Positions 11,301 through 22,556 of a DNA stretch of 64,000 nt are shown in pieces. The stretch covers positions 126,324,001 to 126,388,000 of the forward strand of contig CM073886.1 in NCBI GenBank assembly GCA_037176705.1, given 5' to 3'. The notes beneath the pieces were generated by a model. That model was not told the origin of the DNA. It saw only the letters and a program-made list of their open reading frames with translations, and did no database searches. A program made the position numbers and the translations under genes. How positions within the stretch are numbered: position 1 is the first letter of the stretch; every line of letters begins with the position of its first letter. This DNA comes from Molossus alvarezi. Taxonomy: Eukaryota; Chordata; Mammalia; Chiroptera; Molossidae.

Positions 11301-13614
11301 CTCCCCGCCCCGGGTGCCTTCAAGCACAGCTTAGTATCTCCCATCTCACTCAGGCAATATGCCAGCCTCTACTTTGTATTGTGTCACGGGTGTGGAACTA
11401 AGTGACTGTCTTCCAATTTTCTTTACTTTCAGGGGGATGGATTACATTGTAATGTAATAGCTTAAGGTACTTGTTGCTTTTATAGACGAGCAAGAATGAG
11501 AAGGCAGGTGTGTCATGCCACACTCAGGTCACTTCATTATCTAATACGTAGTTATAGAATGTTCCGGGTACCTTATGTGTACTGGGAGATGTGCACACAG
11601 AAAAAGAATACAACAGTAAACTCTTTTGAGAGTGATACGGCGTGGCTGAAGAGTAAATGTAAATTTTCTTCCCCCGCCCCCAGAGAGATTTATGAATTAT
11701 TTATTAGCTACTTTTTTCACCAAGATTAGAATCATCTCACCTGTTGCTTGCCAGCAGATTATTGATATTATTGCTCTATTTATTTTATATATTCCTTATG
11801 TATGTTATTTATCCTGCATTAATTAAACACAGCCCCCCCACCCCCCACCCCCAGTCACTCTCTCTTAATTTTCTTCTTCTAGACAGCCTTCCATCACTGC
11901 CCTATTACTGTGAGATTAGAAAAACATGGACCAGTCTCAAAATTAGCCCAACCCAGACCTATGAGATGGTAGGTTCGTTTGGGTTGGAGTCGAATGCTGT
12001 CACACTGATAAGTGAAGCTTGTGGATGCATGTTCAGATTTTAAGAACACTTCCAGTAGAAAAAGCATGAACGCCTTGGCTGAGGATGGCAGGCTGAAGGG
12101 GGGCTCCGGAATCCCATGGCACTGAGCTCTATGCATCTTCATCACACTACAGATTATGTTGAGTGTTTCATCTCTTGAAGCGGATTAGTTTTGGAACCAT
12201 CATCACAAGCTTTCCTGAAGATCAGCTCAATCCTATCTGGGCTTGCCTTCACTGTCTACACAGACCTACCCTTGACAGCAGCTCTACTGGCCAAGTCACC
12301 AGGAATTCTACTACTTATGTCAAGTAGGGCTTCTCCTTTGTGGCTGTCCCTCCTTCTATTTAAAAAGAAAAGAAAAAGCTCCCTGTGTCTGGCTAGCTGT
12401 GATTTAGCCCTCAGTGAAGAATTGCTATAGATTGAGATGGTGCCAGGCTGCTCCTATGATTCATCTCTTCTCTTGTCAAGACCAGTTGAGGCAATGCTGT
12501 CGGAAACCTCCCTGCTTTGTGAAGAGGTACTTTGTATCAGAAGGGGAAGCACAAGCACAAAACTAACTAGGCTTTCTAAGCAGAGAGAATCAGTTCTTCT
12601 TGATTAGTGACTAATTCCTGCAATTTAAGGCCAAGAGTATTGTGAACCGAGTCAGTATATCAAGCTTCCAATGACTTGTTCTTTCTTTGAAGGTCATTGA
12701 GCAAACTGGACCAATTATTTTCTTAAAATCTTGTCAAAGACCTAATGAATGAGTATACTGGCTACATCTCTATGAAGATACAGACCTGGAGCTGTGCCAT
12801 GATCTTGGGATGCCAAATGGAAAAATCACACACTGCACTGTGGGAGTCTAGTTTCTGGATGTTGAGGCAGTATTATTTGGTCTGCGAACTTTGTAAGTCT
12901 CAGGTATGCCTTGCCCGCATCTGATTCCAGTTGGTGACGCACAGATTGCCTTGAGGACAGCTGGCACTCATGGATGAAAGCTCATTTATTCTCATCTGTT
13001 GTTTTCATCCATAATTTATCCCTAGTTGAAACGTTGATCCCAGTGTAGAGCATATTACTTTTCACATTCCATTTTTGTCAATATCTTCACTAATTTCACC
13101 TTGTTTCTTTGTCTTACCGAAGACTCCAGGCTCTGTGGCTCTGTGATAACATTTCAAAGACGCTTTCACTAGACTGGAACTCAGTTATCTGTAGGGTCTA
13201 GTGTTCTGACTGGATTTCAAGAGCATACACCTTTAGTTTTATCTTTTGGATTATGGATCTTTAGAGGAATTTTAGTTCAAAGTCCTCAGTTTCCAGATAA
13301 AACAGTAGAGGTTCACAGTGGTTAAGTGACCCTCTAAAGTTGCCCCTCAGCAGATTGGTTGTGGGGCTGGAACTGAAAACTAGGTTGCTTGGGACAGTGT
13401 TTTGAAGGTGACTCCTTGAGGCCTCTCCCTCTCTCGTATGAGTAGTTGCTCCCATTCCCTTCCTCTGAGTACTTCCTGTTCATGCTCCAGTCCTGAGACC
13501 CATGGGTGTGATTTTCTTCCTCCTCATACCTGGAGCTTGTCAGAGCACAATGTGGTATCGCCAGGGCGGAACAGGGTTTTCTTCACTGTTCTGGGGGTGC
13601 TTTAGTGCTATTCA
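8351..13614. other. Long unique non-coding block
   Basis: More than 5 kb in which no interspersed repeat was recognised. The C-rich run at about 11831-11852 is the only simple tract. Many short open frames exist on both strands but none encodes a recognisable domain. The low repeat content could mean constraint or just relics too old to see. Confidence 0.4.
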
Positions 13615-13630
13615 AAAAATTTGCTCCTAG

Positions 13631-13714
13631 GCTGGGGAAGGCAGGAGGGGGTCAATGGGGAAAAAAGGGGGGACATCTGTAATACTTTCAACAATAAAAT
13701 AAATAAATATAAAT
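13631..13714 (+). mobile_element. Severely 5'-truncated L1 tail
   Basis: GGTCAATGGGGAAAAAAGGGGGGACAT then AATACTTTCAACAATAAAATAAATAAAT is the terminal part of a bat L1 3' UTR and tail. It is flanked by a target-site duplication containing ATTTGCTCCT, seen at about 13618-13628 and 13719-13729. Only about 84 bp inserted. Confidence 0.7.
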
Positions 13715-13939
13715 AAAACATTTGCTCCTGAGGGAATGGAGTTGCAGGTTATCTCAGCATCTCCAAGCGTATCTTTCAGGAATTAGAACACTGTCCTCCC
13801 ATGCTTGCATTCCATCTAAGCTTTTCCCTTCCTCGTTGAAATATTTGCTGAAAGAAGGGACACGCGCAGAGGAAATACTGATAAATCTGGAACCTCCTGT
13901 TCGCCTGAGGTCTTGTTCTTCAACCCTAGTGCGTCTCTC
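13715..13939. other. Unique non-coding DNA
   Basis: Nothing recognised. Confidence 0.4.
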
Positions 13940-14540
13940 CTTCAAACTTTTATAAACTTATTATGTAAAAATTTCAACGTATACAAAAGTAAGCAGAACA
14001 GGATTCTGAATCCTCAAGGACCTATCACCCAGCTCAGAGCCAATTGTATATCGTTTCTGCCCCGGTTTCTTCTTCCCATCTTATTTGGAAGCAAATCCTA
14101 GACATCATTTTATTTTATTCAACAGTGTTTCAGTATAAACCTCTAAAAGACAAGCACTGTAGAGGTATATTCATAATACCATTATCATATGCAAAAAGTA
14201 ATTCTTTAAATCATTCAATATTCAGATGGTGTTCAAATTACAGCTCTCTCATAAATGTCGTCGCCTGTGTTCGACAGTTCGCTTCTTTGAACCTGGCTCT
14301 AAATAGTGCCCACACATTGAAAGTGGTTATTAATCTTTACGTCTTTAATCTGTAGATTCAAAATCCATTGCTGTCTCTCTGTCATCAATTCATTGAAACA
14401 ACAGAGTTGCTCGTCCTGGTGAGTTCACTGCAGTCTGGATTTTGCTGGTTGCTAACCCATGGTCTCCTTTCACATACTCCCCTGTCCTCTTTATTTCTGA
14501 TAAATCGGCACTTGTATCGGAAAGCTGTCTTAAACCACTG
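13940..14540 (-). mobile_element. Old L1M 3'-region fragment, antisense
   Basis: Landmarks in order are CCTATCACCCAGCTCAGAG, GGAAGCAAATCCTAGACATCAT, AATACCATTATCAT, CTCATAAATGTCGTCG and CAGTCTGGATTTTGCTGGTTGC. This series is familiar from antisense copies of old mammalian L1 3' regions. It is diverged; exact subfamily is not assigned. Confidence 0.6.
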
Positions 14541-14644
14541 TCTTGAGAGAATGAAGTGGAGTGAAACGGCATGAGGTGCACCGTCAGGACTGTGGGGGAG
14601 GAAGACTGGGGACTCAGGACAACGTGGAAGCTCAGAGCACACTC

Positions 14645-14870
14645 TGGAGCCAGGAGGTCTGGGTTCTAGCTTCAGTTCCGTCACTTCTTAGCTGTGTAGC
14701 CCTGGGAAAATTACTTGACCTCTCTGTGCTTCAGTCACCTCATCTGTTCCATGAGAACATAATAGGACCACCGTATCTGTTGAGGATCAGAAGGATCAAC
14801 ATATGTGTATATCATGTGCTTAGAACATTGGCATGATGCGAGCCCTTCAAAAGTGTTGGCTGTTACTTAT
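14645..14870 (+). mobile_element. MIR SINE
   Basis: GGAGCCAGGAGGTCTGGGTTC, then CTTAGCTGTGTAGCCCTGGG, then CTCATCTGTTCCATGAG and GTGCTTAGAACATTGGCATG: a nearly full-length sense MIR. Confidence 0.85.
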
Positions 14871-16599
14871 GAAAGAAAAGTTAGAGAGAGGTCAGGGTGA
14901 GAAGAATCGTAGAAACGAAGTCCATTTGTGGAAGACAGTAGCATCGCCACAGAATAGCCAAAAGCCCAGTGATGATCGTCCTCGGACTCTGATTTTCTCT
15001 ATTGCATTCTCTATTTTCCTCATCTCTCTCCAGGTGCCATCCCACATCTGCTATTTTCATCATGTGAACACTTTGCATATGAGTAAGGAAGAAAGTGAAG
15101 CAGGGAGGCCGACGCCCAGTGGTGTTGGGGCCAGAGGGAGGGGCCTCAGGTGTCTGGAGGACATCTGTTTGGACTGTATGTTCTGCTCCTGACCCAAGCT
15201 GGTATCTCTGCCTCTTGTTCTACTTCTGTGCTTAAAGGGGCAAAGGCTGAAATTCGTATTAGTATTTCCCATTCATTTCTAATAGTTACCTTGACCTTCT
15301 AATAGTTACCTGGACCCCATGTCATAGTCCACAGATGAATTTTATTCATTTCCTTGCTTATCACGATTTGCATTCATCTTTGAACATCTGAGTCTTTGGC
15401 TTTGCATGATAAGCACTGTTTCTACTGTGGGAATGCCTGCCTCGCCCGTGTCATGTTTTTCTGCTGGTTTTCACTTTGAGCCTCTGGTTTGTTTCATGGC
15501 GATAATTACTGGTCAGAGAGTCTTGTGTATTACCGAATGTTTCTTGTTTGCTTTTGCATAGTCCCAACATCCTCTAAAGCAAAGATTGCCCAACTAGGCC
15601 ACCTGTTTTGTAAACATGATTGAATTGCATTGCAGCCCATTCCTTTAGGTGTCACGGGCATGACCAGTGGCTGCGTTCGCTCTTCCACGGCAGAGTTGGG
15701 ACAGGGTTGCCGTGGACTGCAAAGCCCGTGGTACTTACTCTCTGGTGCTTTACCGTGAAAACTGGCTGATGTCTGCTCCAAAGGGAAGGAAGTTATCAGA
15801 TTCACACGGTGCCAGAGACTGCGGGCTAGAGAAGAGACACTGGAGTTTATGGGTTTCTTAAGAAGTGGAAACATTTGAGAAGAGGCACCTGTTCGCAGGT
15901 GACTTGCATGCGCATGGGTATGAAAGTCACAGGGGTGCTGGTGGACAGGGAGGGAAGGCCTTGGTCCGGGTCTGCAGGCCCTGCAGTCATACGGAGGGTT
16001 GCTCTCCCTCTTGCTCTTCCATGTGTCATCACTTCCCTGGAGGACGACTGTCGTGAACTGGAAGGGGGTTGGAGATACTTCCTGATGTTTGCTTTATTTG
16101 AGCTGTCCCCTCTGCTGCGGCAAGGCCGGCTGCTCCTTACCTTGGCCTCCTGCTGCTCACCTGCAGGGAAGCTCATTTGCCTTGTCCAGCGAATTTCAAC
16201 ACCGGTGTGCCACGGGACCTTTTCAAACATGCAGTACCTGCCTATTTGTTCAGGGGCACTGACCTGGTTTCCTTTAGATTGTCAAATAAAACAATGACGA
16301 CAGCCAACACAATGGTAGCCCTGCAGTGTGAGTGAATCAAAACGATGCTTAATGTGTTTTTGTCAGATTGGCGAAACATAGGCTGTGTTTCGGTGCGCGA
16401 CAGGAGCGTAGTAATTAGCTTAGCCGTGCCAAGAGGTGAACAGGGTCGAGATCGCGGACCGAGGGCCTTGTCTACTCGTTGGTGTCTGGCTGTGTTAGGC
16501 GGCCTGCTGGGTTGTCACCAGCAGCAGAGGTTCCGGCTTCATGTCTCCCGAAGTCAGGAGATCTGATTAGAGGGGAGAAACGAATGATGTATCTGTTGA
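14871..16599. other. Unique non-coding DNA with a 20-bp duplication
   Basis: A 20-bp unit beginning TTCTAATAGTTACC is repeated in tandem at 15277-15296 and 15297-15316, with one mismatch. Nothing else recognised. Confidence 0.5.
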
Positions 16600-16745
16600 T
16601 TTGGAAACCATTTTTTATTAGTCATTCTGAGGCAATTTAGTAGATAGTATCTCATTTTAATCCTCATAAAAACCCTGCAAGGGAGATAAGGACATACTTC
16701 AGGGAACTGGGACTCAGAAGAATTAAGTAAGTTGCCAAGTTCTTG
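16600..16745 (-). mobile_element. MIR SINE, antisense
   Basis: ATCTCATTTTAATCCTCATAAAAACCCTGCAAGG followed by GAACTGGGACTCAGAAGAATTAAGTAAGTTGCC matches the reverse of the MIR core. Confidence 0.75.
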
Positions 16746-18064
16746 TCATAATATTGTAGTCACTACAACAGCAGGTGGCATGAGCTTCTTCCAGCTCGCT
16801 CTTCGTAACCCTCACCGTTGCCCTCTTTCTCATGCTCACAAAACAGCTGCAGGGGATCCGGGCATCGTGTTCCAGGCGAAGAAGAGGAAGGGTAGAGTGC
16901 AAAAGGTCGCACGGGAGCCAGGCAAGTCTGTTCTCTGGCTCCAATGCCCTACTTGCTGACCGATGTCCTTGTCATTTGTAGGCATCACAGGGCCATCCCT
17001 TTCTGCACGGAACCTGGGGAATGTGGACTTTGTGTTTGCTGGTTCGCTTTGAGGTAGGCACACTGCCACCCCCATAAAAGTGTGTTCTGTAGGAACACAG
17101 TGGGGTGGACTGTCACTACTAGACAACTCACAGTCTCTTCCAAGAGGTCCTGCTGATGTGTGGAGAGATGGAAAACCTCTGGTCTAAATTCTATGGCTCT
17201 TGCTTTTCCTCATTTCAAATGCATGTGATAGAATAAAGATCTCCACTCTCGCGGTCCGGGACAGAGCTCCACGGCTGGAATGCTCGCCTTCCGGCTCCCA
17301 GTAAAAGGACGCGGGTGCCCGGGTGGAGCGGGCAGCACTGGCTGTCCTCGGGCCGGCGGGGGAGGGGCGAGGAGCCCATGCCTCCGGCTGTGCGTGGCCA
17401 GCAGGTCTCCTGCACACCAGCCAGAGTCCCTTCGGTGGGGAAGGCCATGGGAAGTACTGGGTGCACCAGCCTGGGAGGGGCCAGCGTAGCACCTAGGAGC
17501 CCAGCAGGGAGGGAAGTGCCTGGCCCCTACAGGTGACTGCCGCTTCCTCTCCAGCTGCCATTCCCGTGGCTCCCTGCTCACCAGCCCCAGGCCTGGGAGA
17601 GGCCGCTGAGCTATAAGAAAGTTCTCTCCGGTCTGGTTCTCAGACCCTGGCTCCTTGCCCCACACCTGGCTACCCACGCAAAGCTGCTGGTTGTTCTTGT
17701 TTGTTTGTTTGTTTGTTTGTGTGTCTGGGGCTGTCGGGCATAGAGCTGCAGGAGAACTGTGTGTCCTAGAACAACACCAGAGTCAGCCTGCACGGGAGAA
17801 CGGACCCATCCCCGTTCTTGGTGCTCGGAAAAGGGGCGACAGCTTGCTGGAAGCACGTGACTGGACCCTTCTGTGGGAGGAGAAAAGAGGAGGTTTTAAA
17901 ACAAAATGCCCAGAAGTGTAGTGGAGTTCAGAGGTCACAAATTCAGAAAGCCTGTAGTGTCTCAGCAGGTAACACACGCGTGTGCCAGGAGCCAGCGACG
18001 CACGGCCCAGCAGGTGGCCTCTAGAGGAAGTGTTGCCACAGAGGAAGCTGGATGTAAGTCCTTG
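16746..18064. other. Unique DNA with a GC-rich stretch
   Basis: The 17215-17600 part is GC-rich with scattered CpG and is a possible, unproven promoter-like segment. A TTTG repeat lies at 17697-17720. Frames of up to 155 codons on the minus strand are GC-driven and carry no known domain. TGGACTTTG followed closely by TGTTTGC (17023-17038) resembles HNF4 and FOXA sites. Confidence 0.45.
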
Positions 18065-18129
18065 CTCCCTCCTTCCTTCCCTCCCTCCTTCCCTCCCTCC
18101 CTCCCTCCCTCCTTCCTTCCCTCCTTCCC
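18065..18129 (+). repeat. (CCTT/CCCT)n tract
   Basis: A pure pyrimidine tract of CCTT and CCCT units ending 15 bases before the MER20 element. Confidence 0.9.
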
Positions 18130-18143
18130 ACTTCTCTCTAGAC

Positions 18144-18359
18144 CTGGGTTTCTCAGTCTTGGCCCTGTTGACATTTTGGGTCAGACCATTCTTTATTGTG
18201 TGGCCAGCTCTTCCCATTGTAGGATGTTTAGCAGCATCCCTGGTCTCTACCCACTAGATGCCCATAACACACCTCCCCCAACTTGTGACACCAAAAGTTA
18301 ACCCTGACATTGCCGACTGCCGCCCAGGGGAGACAAACCTTCCTTCTTGAGACCCACAG
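18144..18359 (+). mobile_element. MER20 hAT-Charlie DNA transposon
   Basis: The sequence follows MER20 closely: TTTCTCAGTCTTGGCCCTGTTGACATTTTGGG, GTAGGATGTTTAGCAGCATCCCTGG, CTACCCACTAGATGCC and GACATTGCCGACTGCCGCC, ending TTGAGACCCACAG. It is near full length (about 216 bp). MER20 copies have been reported as enhancer or insulator elements in the placental uterus; whether this copy is active is unknown. Confidence 0.9.
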
Positions 18360-20504
18360 CTCTAGACCAAGGAAAGCAGCCGGATTTGTAACATAATAGT
18401 GTGTGTGTTTGTGGGGGGGGTGCAGATGTAGTGATAAAAACAAGGCCCTAAAGATGGAAAAGTTTGAAAATAAGAGCATCTTCAAGCTATATTGACAGAG
18501 TGTTAGAGAAGACCCTGGAATCAGCGTGCTTGGCAAGTGGTTTACTTTGCTAAGCTCAGAGCAGCTTTTCCAAGCAGGTGCTAATTGCTGTGAAACTAAC
18601 ACAGGGTAGGGTAGGTCTCATCTGATGGTCCAGATCACCCTTGAAGCAGTCGTCCACACTTCATCCATCGTCACTAGCACCTCAAAACCCTACAGGTGGG
18701 AGTGAGAGATTCATAAAACAGAGGGACCCCGGAGATCTTCAGGTCCGCTTCTCATGGTTTACAGGGTTCAAGACACTGAGGTCCACGGACTATAGTTTGT
18801 AGCACAATTTTTTACGCTAAGCCTCCGTGATTCAGACACGAGCCTAGAATTTTCAACAGCAGAAGGCACAGAATTTTATTGAATAAAATGTTAAAATTAT
18901 ACTCTTAGGGCAACTTTTGAGATTTTTAGAGATTTAAATATATATATAGCATTCTTTTCTCCCTGTGGCCAGGTCCTGATCTAAAGGAGAGAGGCAGGCA
19001 GGGAACTGATCAGATTCAGATGGTGTTCAAGTGGAAGATGAGAACGTCAGGGAAGGAAGGGTACACGGCGTTCTGGTCTGTACACGATTTGATTACAAGG
19101 TGTGCTCGCGCTGCCTGGGGTGTTGCCTCAGGCTCTAACTGTAGTCTGTGGTCACCAGAGTCTCTGGTGCAGAAGGCTCCAGAATCCGGTTGGGGTCTAA
19201 TTTACCTCCCCCCATGTTCCACTGTGTCCCTGTTCCCGAGCTTCTGAGCAATAAAAGCAGAGCTTCCTACTGGGATGTGGTGAACAGCTTACTGAGAGGC
19301 TTCAGGAAGTGCCTTTGACCTTGTTTTGGATCCGAGGATGATGGGAGATACCGGAAACTGTTAAATGTTCCAACAGGAGATGTATTAGGACTCCGAACAA
19401 CAGGCCTATCTGTGCTTCAGAGGATAAGGTAATAGAAAAGGGGGAGCTTTGGGAAAGCTTTAAGGATACATTGAATGTATACACTGAATGTATACACAGC
19501 TTTGATTGGGTAGACCATAACATTGGATTACGTGTTTGTACATCTCTGACTTGGTTTTTAAATATGAGACCTACAGCCCTGTTAAGCATCATGGTCTTGC
19601 TTTGAGCTGAGTTGTGATGGATGTGTGGTTGTCTTTTGGAGTTATCCTGCAGAGCTGCATCTAACTCAGAAAGCAGTAGTTTGTATACATTGCCCAGGCT
19701 GGGTGGTGTTATTCACGTGCTTTGGGAAGTAATACAACCAGACCGTGGCTGACTGTGGGCGCTGGTTCAGTTCTCCAGATTCAGTGCCCAATTTTTAATG
19801 GGAAGAGAGCATGCTGGGCCAGGCAGGAGGGAAGAAGGGGGTCAGTTTCAAGAAAGACACAGATCAAGATCTCCTGGTACCTGCCTCCACGTCCCTCGGC
19901 GGCCCCTCCTGCCTCTGTCTTCAGTGTGGGGAGCCCTGTGTTCTTCGAGGGTGCGGTGTCTGCTCCAGGCCAGGGCAAGGGTGCAAGGACTTCAATCACA
20001 GCACCTTCCCCAGAGACTGTTGGGAAATTCTTACCTTATGTTCCGGGTCTCTCTGTTCTCTCAAGCGGGCCTTCCCTGTCTCTAAATGTGAACAGCGACG
20101 CGTCTGCTGGCGCTGCTGGGCTTCTGAGGGCCTGTGGTGGCCAGGGCCACACGCCCGGCCGGGAGAGGGCTCTCCGCCCTCAAGGCCCGTCACTGCACCT
20201 GCACGCCCTGCCTTGGGGTGCCTGAGCATGTTGGGAGCTGTTCACTGGTAATGGCAGCCGCCCTGGCATAGGACCAGCAGCAGAGGATGCGGCCATTCTC
20301 CCTAGAGCTGAGGAGTTCTCTCCAAGCCCAGTTCTTGAGCGGGTGAACCAAGGACGATTAAAGAAGCAGGGACTCCCTTCCTGCAGAGGGACGGTGTCCA
20401 GGTGCAAGTCATCACCTGAGCAGTTGCGTCCAGAGCTCGCTTGTTTCGAGGGCTTCGGCATTTATGTTTTGCTTTTATAAGTCATTTTCTTTAAATGCTG
20501 CCAA
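18360..20504. other. Unique non-coding DNA
   Basis: Includes a TTGAATGTATACAC-type short direct repeat near 19470-19498 and GC-rich DNA at 19880-20230. No gene or repeat family recognised; frames of 140-167 codons here have no known domain. Confidence 0.4.
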
Positions 20505-20620
20505 CTACACTCAGCAAACGTTTTTGGAGCATCTACCCAGGACCCAGTCCTATGCTGTACTTGTTCAAAAGAAACAGGTAACATTGTCCTTGCGCTTGTG
20601 GAATGAATGGTTCTGTTAAA
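20505..20620 (+). repeat. Ancient repeat relic
   Basis: The pattern 'AACGTTTTTGGAGCATCTACCC ... CCTATGCTG ... CATTGTCCTTGCGC' resembles old mammalian repeats built around a 'tattgagcacctact ... gctaggcgctg ... ccctgccctca' order. Family not assigned. Confidence 0.4.
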
Positions 20621-20684
20621 AAGATATGACTTTCAGCCCCAAATCCAAAAAGGAGCAATGGACAAGCCATGTAGGAGGTATCAG

Positions 20685-20925
20685 CTCAGTGGGAAGAGCC
20701 TGGGCTTTGGAGTCAGTTAGACCTGGGTTTGAATTTGAGCTCTACCTCTGACTGAGAGTGTGCCTTTGTGAGATTCACTTATCCTGTGTGGTATGGGCCT
20801 CAGCTTCATCTTCTGTAGAATGGGATAATAGTACCTAGTATACTGTCACCTTGGATTATACACAAAGCACTTACTGCAGTGCCTGGGACAGGGTAAGCAA
20901 TGATATTATTGTTGTTGTTAATGAG
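20685..20925 (+). mobile_element. MIR SINE
   Basis: AGCCTGGGCTTTGGAGTCAG, ACCTGGGTTTGAATTTGAGC, TAGAATGGGATAATAGTACC and AGTGCCTGGGACAGGGTAAGC: a near full-length sense MIR with good preservation. Confidence 0.88.
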
Positions 20926-21409
20926 ACAAATAGATCTGCGGTCTAGTTCTGCTCCTGCAGTTATTTAGAGGGATTTTCCAAGTCACATTATCTCACCATC
21001 TGTGCAGATTATCTGTAAAGCAAAGAGAACAGTCTCTCTACAATGTATTTTACCTCCAAAATGCCGTGGTGGTTTGACCTGAGATATATTTGACCGAAAA
21101 CCTTAGTGGATGCTCCTTCTAACTCTGGCACGAATGCTAACCATGAACCCATGGTGATGAGGACTTGCTGCGGAGAGACAGGCTCCTCAGTCTCTGAATT
21201 TACTTCATGGGACACTCTCGGTGAGAGGGAGAAGCTTGTCCTTTTTCCTAGATTATGTTTGATCCAATTTGATATGTCTGAAGTCAGGGTACAAGATGTA
21301 ATTAGTAAGTATATTTTATGTGATCATGTTTTTCTGTTTTTCTCTCCCAAAAGCCATTTCAAAGCGAGATAGGGCATCTTACAACTGACAGTATCTGTGA
21401 AGCAAGGGA
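20926..21409. other. Unique non-coding DNA
   Basis: Nothing recognised. Confidence 0.4.
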
Positions 21410-21540
21410 AATGAATATTTTCCCCTATATTTTGGATGATAAGAACTGGCCTCAGAGATGTTAATTCACAGGCAAAGATGAATGAAGTCACTAAGGCAAA
21501 GCCAGAATTCGAACTGATACTGGTCTTGTTTGGTTCACCC
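21410..21540 (-). mobile_element. MIR SINE fragment, antisense
   Basis: AACTGGCCTCAGAGATGTTAATTC then AAAGCCAGAATTCGAACTGATACTGG correspond to the reverse of the MIR tRNA-related half, including a retained box B-like AATTCGAAC. Confidence 0.65.
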
Positions 21541-22492
21541 TAACATACTTCTTAGGAGCAAAGGTTTGAAAACTTGCTAACAAAAGTTTGTTTACTTCAT
21601 TTTTCCAAAGAAAAATCCTTTTGATCCATTTTGCCAAATTGAACTGCAGATTGCGTATTTACCTCAAGGAATACATTCTGAGTCCACCTGGCAGGACTCT
21701 GTAGACTATGGATCTTGCGCAATGTATGCTGACGTCTGTCTAATGTTGCATCACTGGTGACATTGGTCAGTCTACAAAGTTATTTTCCTTAAGATAAGAA
21801 CCTACCTGAGTCATAGATTTTCTTTAGAAATTTCACTCTGACCTGAGTTTACCCGGGTAATTACAGCAGTTTTTCCCTAGACTTTTCAGGATCCTGGGCC
21901 CCTATAAGGGAATAGGAATGTAGTCTTTACAGTTGATTATTAAGCAAATTCATGGAAAATTAACAGCAGAATTCTTTGACCTTACTCTTTATAGCCCGAC
22001 TAATCTTGGGTAAATATAAGATTGTGTTACTAATCTTTTGACATTTGGCACAATTTAGCCATCCAATGGGCCAGTTGTTACTGTTGAGAATTTTTTTTAA
22101 AGTATACTAGAATTCTTCTCATTTCCTCTTTTTCATTCTCTGAAGAAAGAATCCAGGGCCTTTTATTTAGGCTAAAGACCCTCTCAAACCATTGAATAAC
22201 TATCTGATTAATTGTCTAGGATATCCAATCAGCTCTGTCATCAAAATAATTGCAATTTCAGGGTCACTGTTAATAGAAAAAGATTTCAGTGTTCTTTTGA
22301 AAGATTGTTGAATGACAGCTGAGCCCTAGTCTTTGTAAGTGTCCTTTGATTTAGGACGTGAAAATTTTATTAAAAAAAAAAAAAAAAAAAGCTATTTTTA
22401 GACCTGGTTCCCTGTTAAATCATTCTGATGTTCTTGAAGTAAAGGGTTCTGTTTCTACTTTTAACAAGAGATGGGTGTTAGCATATTCACCT
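21541..22492. other. Repeat-free AT-rich block
   Basis: About 950 bp with no repeat recognised apart from a run of about 20 A at 22371-22390. Rich in AATT/TAAT and TTTGAT-type words. It is a reasonable place to look for conserved non-coding elements; no conservation data are available here. Confidence 0.4.
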
Positions 22493-22556
22493 GGAATGAA
22501 TGAATGAATGAACAAACGAATGAACGAATGAACGAACGAACGAATGAACAAACACA
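22493..22556 (+). repeat. (GAAT/GAAC)n microsatellite
   Basis: Tetranucleotide repeats of GAAT changing to GAAC and back, about 16 units. Confidence 0.9.

Noticed and set aside
12690..12850. Stretch that on translation contains LCHDLGMPNGKIT, loosely like a discoidin-type domain start
   Set aside because: It is broken by stops on both sides, the likeness covers only a few residues, and no further domain sequence follows. A protein search could revisit it as a pseudogene fragment.
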